From NCBI RefSeq assembly GCF_023278565.1, contig NC_064680.1:2728001-2792000 (forward strand): a stretch of 64,000 bases of DNA, read 5' to 3'. How positions within the stretch are numbered: the stretch's first letter is position 1; each line of letters opens with the position of its first letter. The translations under genes and the position numbers were made by a program. Under the pieces are notes generated by a model. It was not told the origin of the DNA. It saw only the letters and a program-made list of their open reading frames with translations, and made no database searches. The stretch comes from Colletotrichum lupini. Taxonomy: Eukaryota; Ascomycota; Sordariomycetes; Glomerellales; Glomerellaceae. Shown in pieces: positions 37,981 to 51,244 of this stretch.

Positions 37981-38162
37981 TATTATAATAGTTTTAACTA
38001 TTTATAAACTTATTATACGTTATATAACTTTAGTTATATAATTACTAAGGCCTACTTTACTTATACCTTTTATATTAAAATAAGCTTCGTACTTATTTCC
38101 TATTTTTAATAACTAACCGTTCTTTTTATATACGTCGATGCCCCTATAGTAACTCTACAATA
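37981..38162 (+). repeat. Right LTR (182 bp) of the 25-kb element
   Basis: Direct repeat of 13191-13372; ends ACAATA before the ACTTC duplicate at 38163-38167. Confidence 0.9.
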
Positions 38163-38167
38163 ACTTC

Positions 38168-38177
38168 TAATCTAACA
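38168..38177 (-). repeat. Solo copia LTR, distal 10 bp
   Basis: The sequence TAATCTAACA completes the minus-strand LTR begun at 12991; it follows the ACTTC target duplicate (38163-38167) of the nested 25-kb element and is followed by AAACC (38178-38182), the duplicate of 12986-12990. Confidence 0.85.
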
Positions 38178-38182
38178 AAACC

Positions 38183-38870
38183 TAACGTCGCAAAAGAGGG
38201 GATCCAAGTTGTGAGTAAAGCTAAGGGTATGCAAAGGCCAAATGAAAGGAGTGGGTAAGAAGCAGGCTCAATGGATTTATTCGAGTTTAACATACGGGCC
38301 ACTTAGATCTCACTGTTCACACCACTTGTCCACAAAATATCGGTGCTAGTAGCATTTACCAACTTCCACAGTATGTAACAATATTTCCGCTAGTATCCAC
38401 CAAGCAAAACAGACGCCAAGCTTTATAAACCTAGTCGTGAAATTATACGCAAGGCCGGATGTGACAAGAAGTCCAGGCGCCTGCTTTGTTAATTAGTAAC
38501 GTAGAGTTTTCAATTCTAGCACACACTTCGAATCCAAGACTAAACATTCCATCAACCAGAGTTTATAATAAAGACATCTTACTCAAGGTAAATAAATGGC
38601 ACATAGAGAATCAATTGGAAATCTATCCACGTATCTTTAAGTTTCCCAACATCTTTCCGTAACATGAAATTTAGAGACTACTAATTAAGACAGATACCAA
38701 TCCACGTTCATCCTCAGGAGCCGTAATCCAAACAATTAGGCCGTCCCCCATCTACTTTAGTCGGTGGCTTGAGCTATTATAGAGTAAAAAGGTTTTCATT
38801 AACAACTGAAAACGTATGATTGATAGGGGACCTCGGCCATAAGTTCTTAGAAGTTCTTATAGACTTTCAT
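38183..38870. other. Intergenic DNA of normal composition
   Basis: Normal CA/TG content, no recognisable gene. Before the insertions this sequence directly followed base 12985, downstream of the HET relic. It should contain the 3' untranslated region of the secreted-protein gene. Confidence 0.6.
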
Positions 38871-39554
38871 CTACAAGTCCTTGTAATCATCATCGTAAGA
38901 ACCAAGGAACAGGTTGGTGGCCGCCTTGCCAGCAATTTGCTGGGTAGCCTTCTCGATGTCAAAGAGCTGGACATCCTCAAGCTTGAGGCTGAGACGAGAG
39001 TCGATTCCGTAGACAACATTAGCGAGGAAGTTGTAGATAACACCGGAAGCGGTCTTGTAAGTGAAGGAAACCTCAGCAGAGACGCGGTTGATGGTTGATT
39101 CGAAAAAGTTCTTCTTGAACTCGTAGCTGCGCATGGAAGCGGTGGAGCCAGGGGTACCGCCAACCAAGGGGTTGAGGTGGAACGTAGTGACTCGGTTGGT
39201 GCTATCGACAACGGCCTCGAGAATGAACTTGATGGCGCCGTTGAAGATGACGTTGCCGCCCTTGAGGGTGATCGTGAAGAGATTCTTGCGCTTGGAGGGA
39301 GGAAGCTGGCGAACGGCCAGCTCGGTGTTGGGAACGGCTTCCTCGTCCGAGTCGCTTCGCTCAAGGATCTCAATGGCAGCCTCATCGGAGGCGGCACGGC
39401 TGAGAAGCTCGTCAGAAGACGAGGGGCCGGAGAGATCACGCGTTTCGACAACGAAGTCACGCTCAGCTAAGTCGACGGTTTGGAGCTCGGTGGGAAGAGC
39501 CATGGCCATGGACGCCAAGGCCACGGCGGTGAAAATTGATGCAGAGAAGCGCAT
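38871..39554 (-). CDS. Secreted protein without cysteines, unknown function
   Basis: An intronless 227-residue frame ending at 38871. I chose the ATG at 39554 (context CAACATGCG) over the in-frame ATG at 39584, because MRFSASIFTAVALASMAMALP is a clear signal peptide (about residues 1-20) only from that Met. The next ~70 residues are acidic and Ser-rich, with a candidate Kex2-type basic site (PSKRKN, about residue 89), followed by a compact region rich in beta-type sequence to the end (SYDDDYKDL). There are no cysteines. A TTTAAA box lies about 120 bp upstream of the start. I recognise no family. It is alone in a 1.8-kb island between a 25-kb and an 11.6-kb transposon block, the setting typical of fungal effector candidates; that role is inference. 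Confidence 0.85.
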   Translation of the reverse strand: MRFSASIFTAVALASMAMALPTELQTVDLAERDFVVETRDLSGPSSSDELLSRAASDEAAIEILERSDSDEEAVPNTELAVRQLPPSKRKNLFTITLKGGNVIFNGAIKFILEAVVDSTNRVTTFHLNPLVGGTPGSTASMRSYEFKKNFFESTINRVSAEVSFTYKTASGVIYNFLANVVYGIDSRLSLKLEDVQLFDIEKATQQIAGKAATNLFLGSYDDDYKDL

Positions 39555-39584
39555 GTTGAAAGATTGTAAAATGGTTAGATTCAA

Positions 39585-39981
39585 ATGATTGTGTGTTTAA
39601 GGAGTAAGAGACTGTGGTAATGAGGTTAGAGAAGATAACTCTTAGTATGCGAAAGAGGCTCCCTTTTAAAGCTAGAAGCCGCTCGGCGACAACTTTAAGA
39701 GAACTTGCTTAACTCATAATTATGAAGTTTCTCCTACGTGAAGCCGTGAGAAGTTCCAGACAGGCCGCGGCATTCTTACTCCGTCGGCGCCAATGGAATG
39801 AATTTCGAAAGTATCCCGGTGTAAGTTCGCATTTATAAATTTAGGTTTGTTATTTATAGAGTTGGCCTTCTCTAAAACGTGCGAAGCATTTAGGCAATTC
39901 AGCGTGTCTCTAACTATATAACTCGTATATATAGGTTAACTTTTAGTCTTTGCTTTAGAAAAAACCCTACGTAGTGAGACG
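39585..39981 (-). promoter_or_regulatory. Upstream region of the secreted-protein gene
   Basis: About 0.4 kb of mostly normal-composition DNA between the gene and the 177-bp LTR element. A TATA-like CTTTAAAAG occurs on the minus strand near 39672-39680. Composition becomes AT-rich over the last ~150 bp. No other element seen. Confidence 0.4.
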
Positions 39982-39986
39982 AAGGA

Positions 39987-40163
39987 TGTCACGAGTTATA
40001 GTACGTAGCAATGGGCATACAGAGTATAATAAAAGTAGCTTAACTATTAAAGTAGAAATAGATAAAAAGAAAAGGTCTATATATATAATATGTAAAATAA
40101 ATATATAATTTAGTACGTAACGAGCACTTTATAAAATACGATTATTATTCTTATTACGTAATA
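39987..40163 (-). repeat. 177-bp LTR (3' LTR of the minus-strand copia)
   Basis: Retains TGTCACGAG at its outer end; inner end is TTACGTAATA, RIP-changed from TTACGTGACA. Pairs with 51393-51569 and is preceded by AAGGA. Confidence 0.92.
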
Positions 40164-40171
40164 TACCCCTT

Positions 40172-41990
40172 AATTACTATTATTAAGGAGCTATTATACT
40201 TAAAATAGAATCTCTAAATACCCTTATAAAGGCCTAATTTAGTTAAATATAAATAAAAGAAAAATAAGTATAAGGGATATACGTTTTTTAAACTACGTTT
40301 ATTATAAATATATCCCTTTATTTAAAATAAATAGAATCTTAACTTAAAATAGCGCGTATTTTACTACTTTTAGTATATAAATTATTAAGGGTAAAGTTAC
40401 TTAGCTACTTTATATATATTTAAATTCTCGTAATATTACTTAGCTATTAATTTTTTTTTTTAACTTCTCGTAATTATTATAAATACTCCCGTTTACTATA
40501 CGCGCGTACCTATATTATTAAATTATTTATTAGTTTTATTTTAAATATAAATATTTAATATATTTAGAAATAATAATAAGTTTTGCGCAAATTTTATAAT
40601 ACCTCTTATATATATATTATATAGTTTATTAAAAGTTTAAATAAGTAATAATATTAACGAGCCCCTTTAAGTTATTATTCTTTTTTATAACTTTTTATTT
40701 ATTTATTAAAGCCTAGTTACTAAGCTCTCCCTCCTTAATTAAACAAATATTAAAACTATTAATTAAAATACCGAGGACTTTATTAAGTTTAAAGCTCTTT
40801 TTAATAATTATAATAAAAATAATAATAAAATAAATAATAATAATAAAAGCTCTAATAGGCTTTTATTTATCCCCCCCTTAGAGTTTAAAAATAAAAATAA
40901 AACTGATTTAAATAATAAGCCCTTTAGAAAAGGTATATTATATATTTATTATTTTAAGAGTTTATATTTAATATTATTCTAAGGTTTAAAAAACGTAAAG
41001 CTATCTCTTTTTAAAAAAGTAATAAAAAATAAAAAGAAACGCCGAGAGGTTAAAATACCCCCTATAATAAATATAGTTCTCTTTACTATTTTAAGCCTAT
41101 TTAATATATATTTAGTCCTTAAAAAGCTTAAGGAAGAGGCTCTCGAGGAATAGGAGATTTAGTACTTACTTTGTTTTAAAATAGCCTTTTAATATACTAA
41201 CCTTAAGGATAATAATTATTATTTTATAAAAAATAATAACTAGTATATACGCTATTTTAATAGCTATTTAGTTAAGAAGTATATTAATATATTAGTTATT
41301 TTATAACTAATAGCCTAGGATTTTATTAAAACTATTATAAATAGTACTCCCTTTTCTATAAATATATTATTTTTATTTTTATTAAAAAGCGTATTTTTAA
41401 TTATAATTTTAATAAGATATTACTAAGCTCTATAATATTATTTATTAAATATATAATAACTAAAAGATATATAAAAATTATATCGGCTTTTATATAAAAG
41501 ACTTTTTTAACGTATGCCCCTAGTCCTTTTTTATACTTATTATAATTATTTATAATTAATTTCTTATTATACCGCCCGCTTTTATACCCTAAGTCGTTAA
41601 CTTAATAATTATTTTAGTTCTTATACTCTCTATTACCCCTATTACTCCTAGTTTTATAAACTTTAAAATATATAAAATACGTTTTTTAATACGTATATTA
41701 ACCCTCTTTTTTAATAATACTATATTCTTAGCGATTATATACTTTATAAACTAAGAGTTTAAATAGTAAATATAAGCTTAAGTTTTATTTTTATATATAT
41801 ATATACTTTATAAAATAAAGTTATTTTAAAAATTTAGGCTTTTAAACTATAAGAGGTTTTTATTTTATTTATTTTAAGCCTCCGGGTTATACTCTAAGTT
41901 CTATTTATTATTTATTTTTAAATATTAAGTTTTTTTAAATATAGCTTAAATTAATTATTTTTAATTATTTTAACTATTTATAATAGCTTC
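40172..41990. other. Region between RNase H and 3' LTR of the minus-strand copia
   Basis: About 1.8 kb of RIP-mutated DNA, longer than is usual between copia RNase H and the LTR. No family recognised on either strand; it may be another old insertion whose ends I could not find. Confidence 0.4.
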
Positions 41991-44650
41991 TCGCGTATTA
42001 TAAAAGTTAAGAAGTATATAAAAATATTTAAACTTAGCTCGTAAAAAGTTTTTAATAAGTCTATTTATTAATATATCTTTTATTAATATATAAGTAACCT
42101 CGAAGCTACTTTTAGCGTGCTCTTATTTTAACTATATATTCTATATATTAATATAGCGAAATTAAGTAGCTATTTCTTTTTTCCTCTATAATAAGTTAAA
42201 TCGTTTATTGATTATTATAGTTAACTAACTATACTTCTCTTAAATTAAGAATAATATCCTTAAAAAAGCGCTTTAAAACTATAATTTTTTTTACGGTTTT
42301 TTTAAAATAAAAAAGCTTAGCTTTAGTAGTTAACGTTATAACTATTACTTAGTATATTAATTTTTATTAAATTAGGCTACTAAAAAGGAATATTATATAT
42401 TTTTAAAATAATCGTTATATTACCTCGTTATTTATAAAGCTAATATTTCTAGTTAAAAATAATAATTACGTACTCGGTATATTATTATAATAAAATATAA
42501 AATATTTTGTTATATAAAAATATTAAATATAGTAGTTAATTATTTTAATATAAGTTATACTTAAGTTAGTTAAGAACTATAATAATTATAAATAAGTAAA
42601 AGCGACGTTTAGTTTAATTATAATAGCTATATAAAGTATACTCCCAACCTTCTCTTAATAGCTCTTTATTTCCTTCTTTATTACTTACCTTTTATTTAAT
42701 TTAAACTTTTCTTAAGAAAGAGGAGTAGCTAAATATAATAAATTTATAAAGTCGAAGCGCTTAGTAACTCGCTTAATATATATATCATAAATAAAATAAA
42801 CTTTATAAATAGTATAGTTTTATAAAATCCATACTCTAAAAAAGTAATTAATTAGTCTATTTTTTTTAAAATTAATATATTTTTTTATATTATTAACGAT
42901 CCTCTAAGCCGCTTTTTAATTATTTTAATAATATAAAATAATAAAATTATTAACGTAAAATACTAATATTACTTTCTTATTTACGGTTTAGTAAATATAA
43001 ATCTCTTTATAGCTATATATTATATTTATACTATAGAGTATAAAAATAAAAGTTTAGAACTAAAGAATTAGTAAGTCTTAGAAGCTATATAAAGCGCGTT
43101 AAAGTTTACTTATTTTATTAATAACTTTATATCCCTCTAGGAGTTTAATAATTACTAGCTTTTTATTTTTAAAAAGCGTATTAAGGAATGTGTTAATAAT
43201 ATTATATTAGTTTATTTTAAAGTCGAATTAGGTAATTATTATTATTATAAGCCTAAAGGCCTTTATAATAAGTATTAAAGTATACGTATTTTATAAGGGG
43301 TTAAGTAGTTATATATTCCCCTTTATATATATACGTACTTTTATCTTATTAACCTCGTTATTAATATTATACTTATAAATATATACTTATTTTAATAAAA
43401 ATAAGATCCCTTATTTAAAATTATAGTCGACTTTTTTTTATATACTAATATCCCTTAGCTTTTTTATTTTTATATTTATAATATCCCTAAGTAATTTTTA
43501 TAGTTATAATAAAAGATATTTAATATTACTAAACTTTTTTAATAAGCTTTAAAAGTTAATTTTAATAAGTTATAGTTTTGAAACTCCTCTAGAGCGCTCT
43601 AAATAGGTTTTATAAATTACTTTTTTTATTATTTAATAAAGTATTATATATCCTATACTATTTTCTTTTATAGCTTTTTACTAATTAAATATAAAAATAA
43701 AAAAAAAGTAGTTTTAAAAATAGTTATAATAATCGCTATTTCTTATATTTAAATATAAGAGCGTTATAAAGGTCTACGGGCCTAGTTTAAATATTTAGGA
43801 CTTAATAAAGCTTTACTTAGTACTTAATAAGGTAGTTTTTATAAGCTCTATTTTTATATAATAATAGAGGTTTATTATAAGGGTTCTTTATTAACGTTAA
43901 CTTTAGTATTAAGAATTACTTTTTTGTAATTAATACTTCGTTTATTACGTATTTTAGCGTTTTATTAAGAGCTATTAAGAATTAAAGGCTTAAGAATTTT
44001 TATAATATATATAAGCGCTCGTAAAGAGGATTATAAATTACGTAAAGCCGTTTATAACTTAGTTATTATATCCCCTTTTTTATCCCTATTTTTAAGCTTA
44101 TATAAGGGGGTTATTTTAAGAGTTAATAATAATAATAAAATTATATTAGTTTTTTTAGCCTTATTTATTATATTTTAAAGTACGTTTATTAATTACTTAG
44201 CGTCCTAAATAGTTAAAAGTTTAATAATAATACTATCCTTAACTATAAAGTTATTTTAAGTATTAGTATTTTTAAAATCTAAATTTATTTCCTTAAGTAC
44301 TCGAACTAACTTATTATTAGTATTAAAGAGTTCTTATATTTTTTAAATTACTAAATTTACTTACTTGCTTATAATAACTTACTCCTTATATATAGGATTA
44401 TAAAAAACTTCTTTATTAAACTTAATATTCTTTATAATAAATACTTACTTAAATATAAATACTTAAACCCTATATAAGTTATATATTTTTAATATATATC
44501 TAACTAAGTATTTTATATATTTATAAAAAAGTATTTTAAACTCTTTTTAATATATACCCCTCTTATAATCCTTATAAAAAGGGTATACTTAATAACTATA
44601 TATATAGAGGCTACTGAGATACGGGGTAACTGGTTTAGAATCCCGTACTT
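41990..44650 (-). other. Copia pol remnant (integrase C-terminus, reverse transcriptase, RNase H)
   Basis: RIP-mutated coding remnant of the 177-bp-LTR element, with motifs listed under that element. The stretch GVYQKEFKILFYKYIKYLVRY (44.5 kb) followed by IYNLYRV matches the integrase C-terminal signature, and the copia order integrase-reverse transcriptase-RNase H is preserved. Stops are scattered throughout. Confidence 0.78.
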
Positions 44651-44723
44651 AGTAACCCGTTTATTATTAGCGTTAATACTATTTTTATTAGTTAATTTTT
44701 ATTATAATAGGTAAATCTCTTTT

Positions 44724-44928
44724 TATCGGATTAGAAGTCCAATTCGACCGCGGTATATAGCCGACTGTGCAGGGGCTAATTAGGGGCCCTATTTACGATT
44801 ATCATAACTAGCCTAACTTACGGTTAGAACCTCTTTTTTATACTTACTACGCAGATATTTATATAGTTTAATTAATCTCTTCGTTAACTACGGTTCGAAC
44901 TAACTACCCTATAATAGGGATATTAATA
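44724..44928 (+). repeat. Left LTR (205 bp) of the full-length copia
   Basis: TATCGGATTAG...ATTAATA; the RIP-mutated form of TGTCGGATTAG...ACCAACA as inferred from the four copies in the window. Confidence 0.95.
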
Positions 44929-47900
44929 CTAATTAGTAATTAAACTTTATTATTATAGATCGGTAAGGTATCTCGCTATATAAAAAAGACGACTTTTTAA
45001 TACCGCACGGGATAGGAGATTCGTATTAATTAACCTTACGGAAGTAAATAAAAAAGGAGGCGATTCTTAAATACCGTACGGAATTAAGTAATTATAGCCC
45101 TTTACTATTTATGAGAGGTCGATGTTTACTACGTTAAACTACGTTAATTAACGGAACTACTTAAGTAACTAGCCTTTTACCGTCGTCCCGAGTAGCTTTT
45201 TTACTAAACGACTTTTCTATAGCCGGCCCGTAATTAGAAATTAATTAAAGAAGCTATTTAAAAACTATAGAGAGCACGAGGCTTAGGAGGCTAGAAGTAT
45301 ACGGGATAGTAGAAATTAGTAATTAATAAAGATCCCGAGACTAATTATTATATCTTTTTATAATAATATAAACGTCTATTACTATTATTATTAAAAGGAA
45401 CTACTAAAACCTACCCTTTTTTACTAAACGAAAAAGAGGATCTTAGTAAGTACGATAACTAGCGATTTAGAAAGGTAGTAATAATCGCTAGAAATAGTAA
45501 AAATAAGAGTAGTAGCGAGACGGTAAGAGGAAGCGGGAATTTCTTAGACTCCGATAAATTCGTTAAGTAGTAAAAGTACGGATTTATTATGACCCACGCG
45601 TAGATTAGATATATCCCCGTTAAGATTAAATACGCTAGCGACTACTAATATAAATATAAACTAGAGTAAGCCCCTTAGCGAGTTAGGGTAAAAAAGAAAA
45701 GAACGAAACCCGATCCTAAATAGAATCCTAATCCCTTATAAGTAGGTAAATATTAACCCGGATTATTAAGGGACGTAGATATATAGAATTGTAAATTAGC
45801 CTAATGGTAAGTAAATTAACGCGGTATTAATTTATTTAACTAAGGTTTATAAAAAAAAGGGGCTATAGGGGTAACCCCTATTTTATAAGATCGTAAACGA
45901 CCTTAGCTACTAGCTAGACGAATAGTTCGTAAGCGTAAGCTTAGGAATTGCGAAAGTAGTTAATAAATTCCTCTATAAGCGAGGGGTATTACTAACGTAA
46001 TTATAATTACGAGAGCTATACGAAATACTAATAGCGATAATTATAGAAGAGGAATTCGTATTATAGAACTAGGCATAGGTCGATAGAGCGTATAATCGCT
46101 TTAACGAATTTAAAAAAAGGGTAAACGACCTAGATTTCCTCCCTATAATTACTAACGGAAATCTATCGTTATAAAAGGATATACTGGGGTAAGATATAGT
46201 GCTAGAAGTACGATAATTAATAATTCTACCTATTTTAATTTATAACTCGTTACCGCTACTAATATGAAATTCGGCGCCGATCGACTAATAAAAAAAGAGG
46301 TAGACGACCCGAAGTTATTAATAATACGTAGCGACGTAGGGTTCGTATATAGATATTAAAAATCTAATAGTAAATATAAGGTAATTTATAAACCTTAAAA
46401 AGATCTTCCCGAAAGAGAAATTATACTCTAAGGGGAAGTATAAGGTCTTATAAAAAGCCCTAACGATATTTTACGATTACTATAAAAAAGTCGGAATTAG
46501 GGAATACTAGTACTATTTAGTAATTAATATCGTACTTATAAGTAAAGCCTTTAATTATTATTACGAAGCGGTGCGTAATCTCGATCGAAACGACTTTTTT
46601 AGTATAATTAATATAATCCGAAGCCGTTTCGAAATTTATAATAAGAACCTAGAGCTCCTATTTAAGCTACGAGCGATTTCTTTTATATTTATAGCTAGGA
46701 TAATAGAGGGTAAATTGCGAGTAGAGATCCTTAAAGAGCTTATTAATCGAATCGATAAGCTAGCGAAAACCTAGCTAAATAAGGGGATAAACGAGTAAAA
46801 AGTTAGATATTTTTATACCGTAGTTTAGCGTATATTAAAAATAAAAATTACTTTATACTAAGCACCTAAAGACTACGAGACGCTCTGCTCGAGGCTAAGA
46901 TCTAGCTTTAATATTAAAGCGAGAATACCGTACTAAACCTATTTCTAAATATACGACGGCCCTTATTAGTAATATTAAGTTAATTAAACGTATAATAAGA
47001 AAGGAAAAGAGGCTAGATACGGTAATTACTAATAAAAAGGCCTAGATTTGTTAAATAGGTAGAGATTTAACTTATAAGTAGGGTAATAGAAAAAGCAATA
47101 CTATATTTATAAAAAGGATAGATATTAATTAAGTAATTATTCTAAAGAAGAGCGTACTAAATTATATAAATAGTATAAAAAGTCGAGGGTAATAGATAGT
47201 AAAACTAGCCTTCGTCGGTTTAACTAATTCCTTATTATATATAAAAGCAGATCCGGGGGTATAGAACCTAGCGACGGTAACTAAAGTAGCGGCTTAAAAT
47301 ATATACCCCCTATAAGAGATTTAAAAAATAAAAAAGATCTTACCCCCTATACTAACGAATTAGATTATAACGAAATCGAAAATATTAACTACTCTTTTTT
47401 CGCCCCGTTAGCCTCCGGAGGATATATAAGGCTAAACGAATAGAGGGTAGTAAAAGCTCTTAATAAGTAGGCTTTTATTTATAAATAGTAAAAGAAGGTC
47501 CTTTAGATAATAAATACAGAGGCGGCCGAAAGGGCAAATTTAATAGGGCCGAAGTCTATTATTTTAATAATTAAAGAGAAGACGCTATCTCTCTTAATAT
47601 TTAAAGAAAAGGAACATAGTACTAAGTATATTTAGGGGTAGCTAGAGGGGTCCTTTTTATACTACTTAGATCCCTCGAATACTAAGTTTATATAAGTATT
47701 CTATACGAGCGAAAAGTACGGCCTAGACGATTTTTATAGGATTATCCTAAATACTAGGGTATTATAATAGTTAACTAGAAGAAAAGGGTAATTCTAAGCG
47801 CTATAGAAGATCGTATTAATAACGCTTAATACGTTAACGGCAGGTATTATAAAGATTAGTTTCGGCCTAAGTAAGGAAATCGTCGCCCTAAGTATAATAA

Positions 47901-50900
47901 AAGTAAAGATATACTTTAGAACGATAACTTTTTATATTTTACCCGTTAATACCCTATTTTTCTTATATCTAAAAGACATAGATCGACTAGGTATTATATT
48001 CGATAATACGAGGAATAGAATCTCTAGTAATAAGTACTTTAAAGTAGTCGAACGATAATAGGGGTATACGTTTATAAAGCTTACTAACGATACGAAGTCG
48101 ATTAATTACTTAATAGAAAGTAAGCTTAGAAAACTATACTAGAGATTCGGGTACCCGTCGGTTACGAGGCTATATAACTTCCTAAAATAATTAAGTAATA
48201 ATAATATCGAAATAGGGGCGCTAAAGTAGTTAATAAAAGTATGCTATTAATATTAAATAAATACGCAGAGCCTACGTAGATTTAAGTTTAAATTACGTAA
48301 TAAGCTTAACTTTAACTAGGAAATCGTCGTCGATATCTTCTACTTAAATAGTTAGCTAGTACTATATATAATTAACGTAGCTATATCTTTTTAAGTAGGG
48401 CAATTCCTCTGGGATTTATAAATAAAGATAGTATAGGTAGCCCTAAGAAAAAGCTAGATCGATATATACTAAGGACTACTAAATAGTATTAGAACCGACG
48501 CTAGTACTAGCTTTAAGTCAGTAGAATTTAAGGATAATACGACGGCTTACGGTATATAGCTAAAAGTCGTACTTATTAAAGCGTACTATAGTATTAGAAA
48601 GGTAGAGAGGGCATATTAGTAATTAAAAAGGGCGTTTAGAATTATTAAAGAGGAAAATCCGGATTTTACTAACGACGAATACCTCTAGATAGTACTTAAA
48701 TACTATAATAATACTATGGGGCCTAACGGACTTATATTAACGCTATTAGTATTTAGAGTATATTTAAAAACGACCTTAGCTTTATTACCGTCGCTAAGTA
48801 TAAGCTAACGAGCCCGAGTAGTTAAAAAAGTAATACGGGTACTGCGCGAGGTAAGTATAAGAAAGTAAGTTAATAAGGTAATTACTACGCGCAATAGGCC
48901 TAATATAGAGGATAATCTAAATATATTACTAAATTCGGATATATAAGTATAGTGCGAAATTACCTAATAGTAGGCTGGGCTATATAAGTTAATTTTTATT
49001 AACTAGCGCTCTTATATAGTCGCAAGAGATTGCGACTAGCTACTTAAAGTATTAATTACGGTAGTTAGACCGTACTATATAGATCCTAACGAAGTAGTTT
49101 CTAACCTATAAGAAAAAGAAGAGCTAAGGGAAACTATATAACCCGTAGTAGAGGCATAAGAAATTATCCTCGACGAAATCGTCGTAATAATACTAATAAA
49201 TAACGAGGAAGAGGATATTACTAAAAGGGTATTAATACTACTAATAAGACGTTATAAAAGACTACGACGGCAAGCCCTAATGCGGCAATTTATTACTAAT
49301 AACGAGGTAATTAATACTTTTTATATAATAAAAAAGAAAGCCGATTTCGAGCTAGCGGTTAAACTACGTAAGGAAAGCGTAATTATAACTACTAAAAAGC
49401 CGTATAAAAGATTAGATCTTATTAAAGTAAATACTTTTCGTAATCGAGGGGTCTATTGATTTATCCTATACGACTTAGAAAAATATATAAACCTTTGTAT
49501 ATTTAAATTACGAATAGTTCGTAAGATAAAAGGGAAAGGAATACCCTAGCCGTACGAGAAGTCTAGATACGTAATTTAGGGGTACGGCGATATTAAAAAG
49601 GCGACGCTATTTATATAATCGCCCACTATATAGCGCTATAGCTAACGATTAATAATAGTACTAATAGTATCGCTATAAAAGAAGGGATACGAGATTTAGA
49701 GCTATAATATTACCTAGGCCTATACCTAATTAGCTATAGGGCTTATAAGGAAAATCCTAGCCTATTTACCGAAGGAAATAGCTAGTAAGTACTTAGAAAG
49801 CACGATTATTAAAGTGCTTAAGCTATTATATAGGCTCGTAAAATCGGGTACTTATTAGTAGGCTATTTACTACGATTTTTATATTAATTAACTATTAATA
49901 ATTACTTCTACGTACGACCCGTACTTACTAATCGTAGAGTATAAAGGTAACTAATTTAGGATTATTAAAATATAGACCGACGATATATTAGGCCTATCCG
50001 ATATTAACTTTATAAAAAAAGAGGATAAGGAGCTTTAAAAAGCGGGCTTCGTAGCGAAGCTAAAAGAGGTCCTTATAATAAATACCCCCTTAGTATTTAA
50101 CGGCGGGATTTTTATAATTAAAAGGGAAACCGTCGTTTTTTAATAAAAGGGGTAGGGTAAGAAGATTAACCTCGTTAATCCGAACATAACTAATATTAAA
50201 AAGCGGTATAAAGCTAAGCTCGCGCGAGGGGTATATATTATACGTATTTATTAACTTAAAATAACTTTTAACTACGCTAAGGTAGCGTAGGCTATAGATT
50301 TAACTAAATAAGATATTAAAATACTTAATAAGCGGCTTAAATAGTAATAAACGAATCTCGATCGAGGTCTCGTTTACTACCTAATCGACCTTATAATTAA
50401 TAAGCTCTACGTCTTTATTAATAAGTTATTTATAAATAATAACGACCTTATTTTATAATTAGGGTATATTATTATCCTAGCTAACGAGAGTATAGGCAAG
50501 AGCGAATTTATTATATACGGTAATATAATTTACTACTTATTAACTAAAAGTAAGCGAGTAACGAGAAGTATACTAGCGTCGGAGGTCTATAATATAGTTA
50601 ATAGCGTTAACCTCTCCCACGCGATTTTAATAACGCTAAGGAAAATTACCGATCGAATTAGCCTTCTACCTATTTTAATAGTTATTTATATAGATTCTTA
50701 CTCGCTATACGAATGCTTTATTAAATTAGGAATAACGAAGGAAAAGAGGCTTATAATCGATATTATAGCCCTTAAGTAATCGTACGAAAGGCGCGAGATA
50801 CTTAAGATCCGTTAAATTAATAATAAAAATAACCTCGTAAACGCTTTTACGAAAGTAGTACTAAATAAGGGATTAGAGTAATTCGTAAGTAGTAGAAAAG

Positions 50901-51039
50901 TTATTATATAAATAGAGGGATAGGTTATATAAAAAGAGTAGAAAAAAGGGGGAAAAAGAGACGACTTAGTAAACGGGCCCGAGGTTAAATTATACCTCTA
51001 ACTGTAATAATTAAATCGATAAAAGAAAGAGAAAGTTAG

Positions 51040-51244
51040 TATCGGATTAGAAGTCTAATTTAATTGCGGTATATAGCCGACTATATAGGGGCTAATTAGG
51101 GGCCCTATTTATAATTATTATAGCTAGCCTAACTTACGGTTAGAACCTCCTTTTTATACTTATTACGTAGATATTTATATAGTTTAATTAATCTCTCCGT
51201 TAACTACGGTTCGAACTAACTACCCTATAATAGGGATACTAATA
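51040..51244 (+). repeat. Right LTR (205 bp) of the full-length copia
   Basis: Direct repeat of 44724-44928, preceded by a purine-rich tract and followed by the CTTTT duplicate. Confidence 0.95.

Larger units (their letters stand above)
13191..38162 (+). mobile_element. 24,972-bp composite LTR retroelement with many nested insertions, heavily RIP-mutated
   Basis: Direct terminal repeats of 182 bp lie at 13191-13372 and 37981-38162, with TG..CA ends turned to TA..TA and a perfect 5-bp target duplication ACTTC (13186-13190 and 38163-38167). A polypurine tract AAGGGGGTA abuts the right LTR, indicating plus orientation. Copia reverse transcriptase and RNase H on the plus strand (about 33.5-35.1 kb) are the best candidates for its own pol. 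Most of the length is later insertions (listed separately). CA/TG are almost absent throughout except in the 640-bp element at 22785-23424. Confidence 0.88.
44724..51244 (+). mobile_element. Full-length Ty1/copia retrotransposon (6,521 bp), RIP-mutated
   Basis: Two 205-bp LTRs and a perfect CTTTT target duplication (44719-44723 and 51245-51249). It inserted into the minus-strand copia element. Plus-strand remnants, in order: gag (45.7-47.2 kb) with a RIP-damaged zinc knuckle near 47.1 kb, integrase (about 48.1-48.85 kb), reverse transcriptase (about 49.3-50.3 kb) and RNase H (about 50.4-50.9 kb), with a purine-rich tract (51021-51035) before the right LTR. The longest surviving open stretch is only 67 codons, part of gag (46571-46774). 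It is collinear with 1-5588. Confidence 0.93.

Noticed and set aside
46571..46774. 67-codon plus-strand open frame
   Set aside because: It is a surviving fragment of the gag of the full-length copia, not a separate gene.
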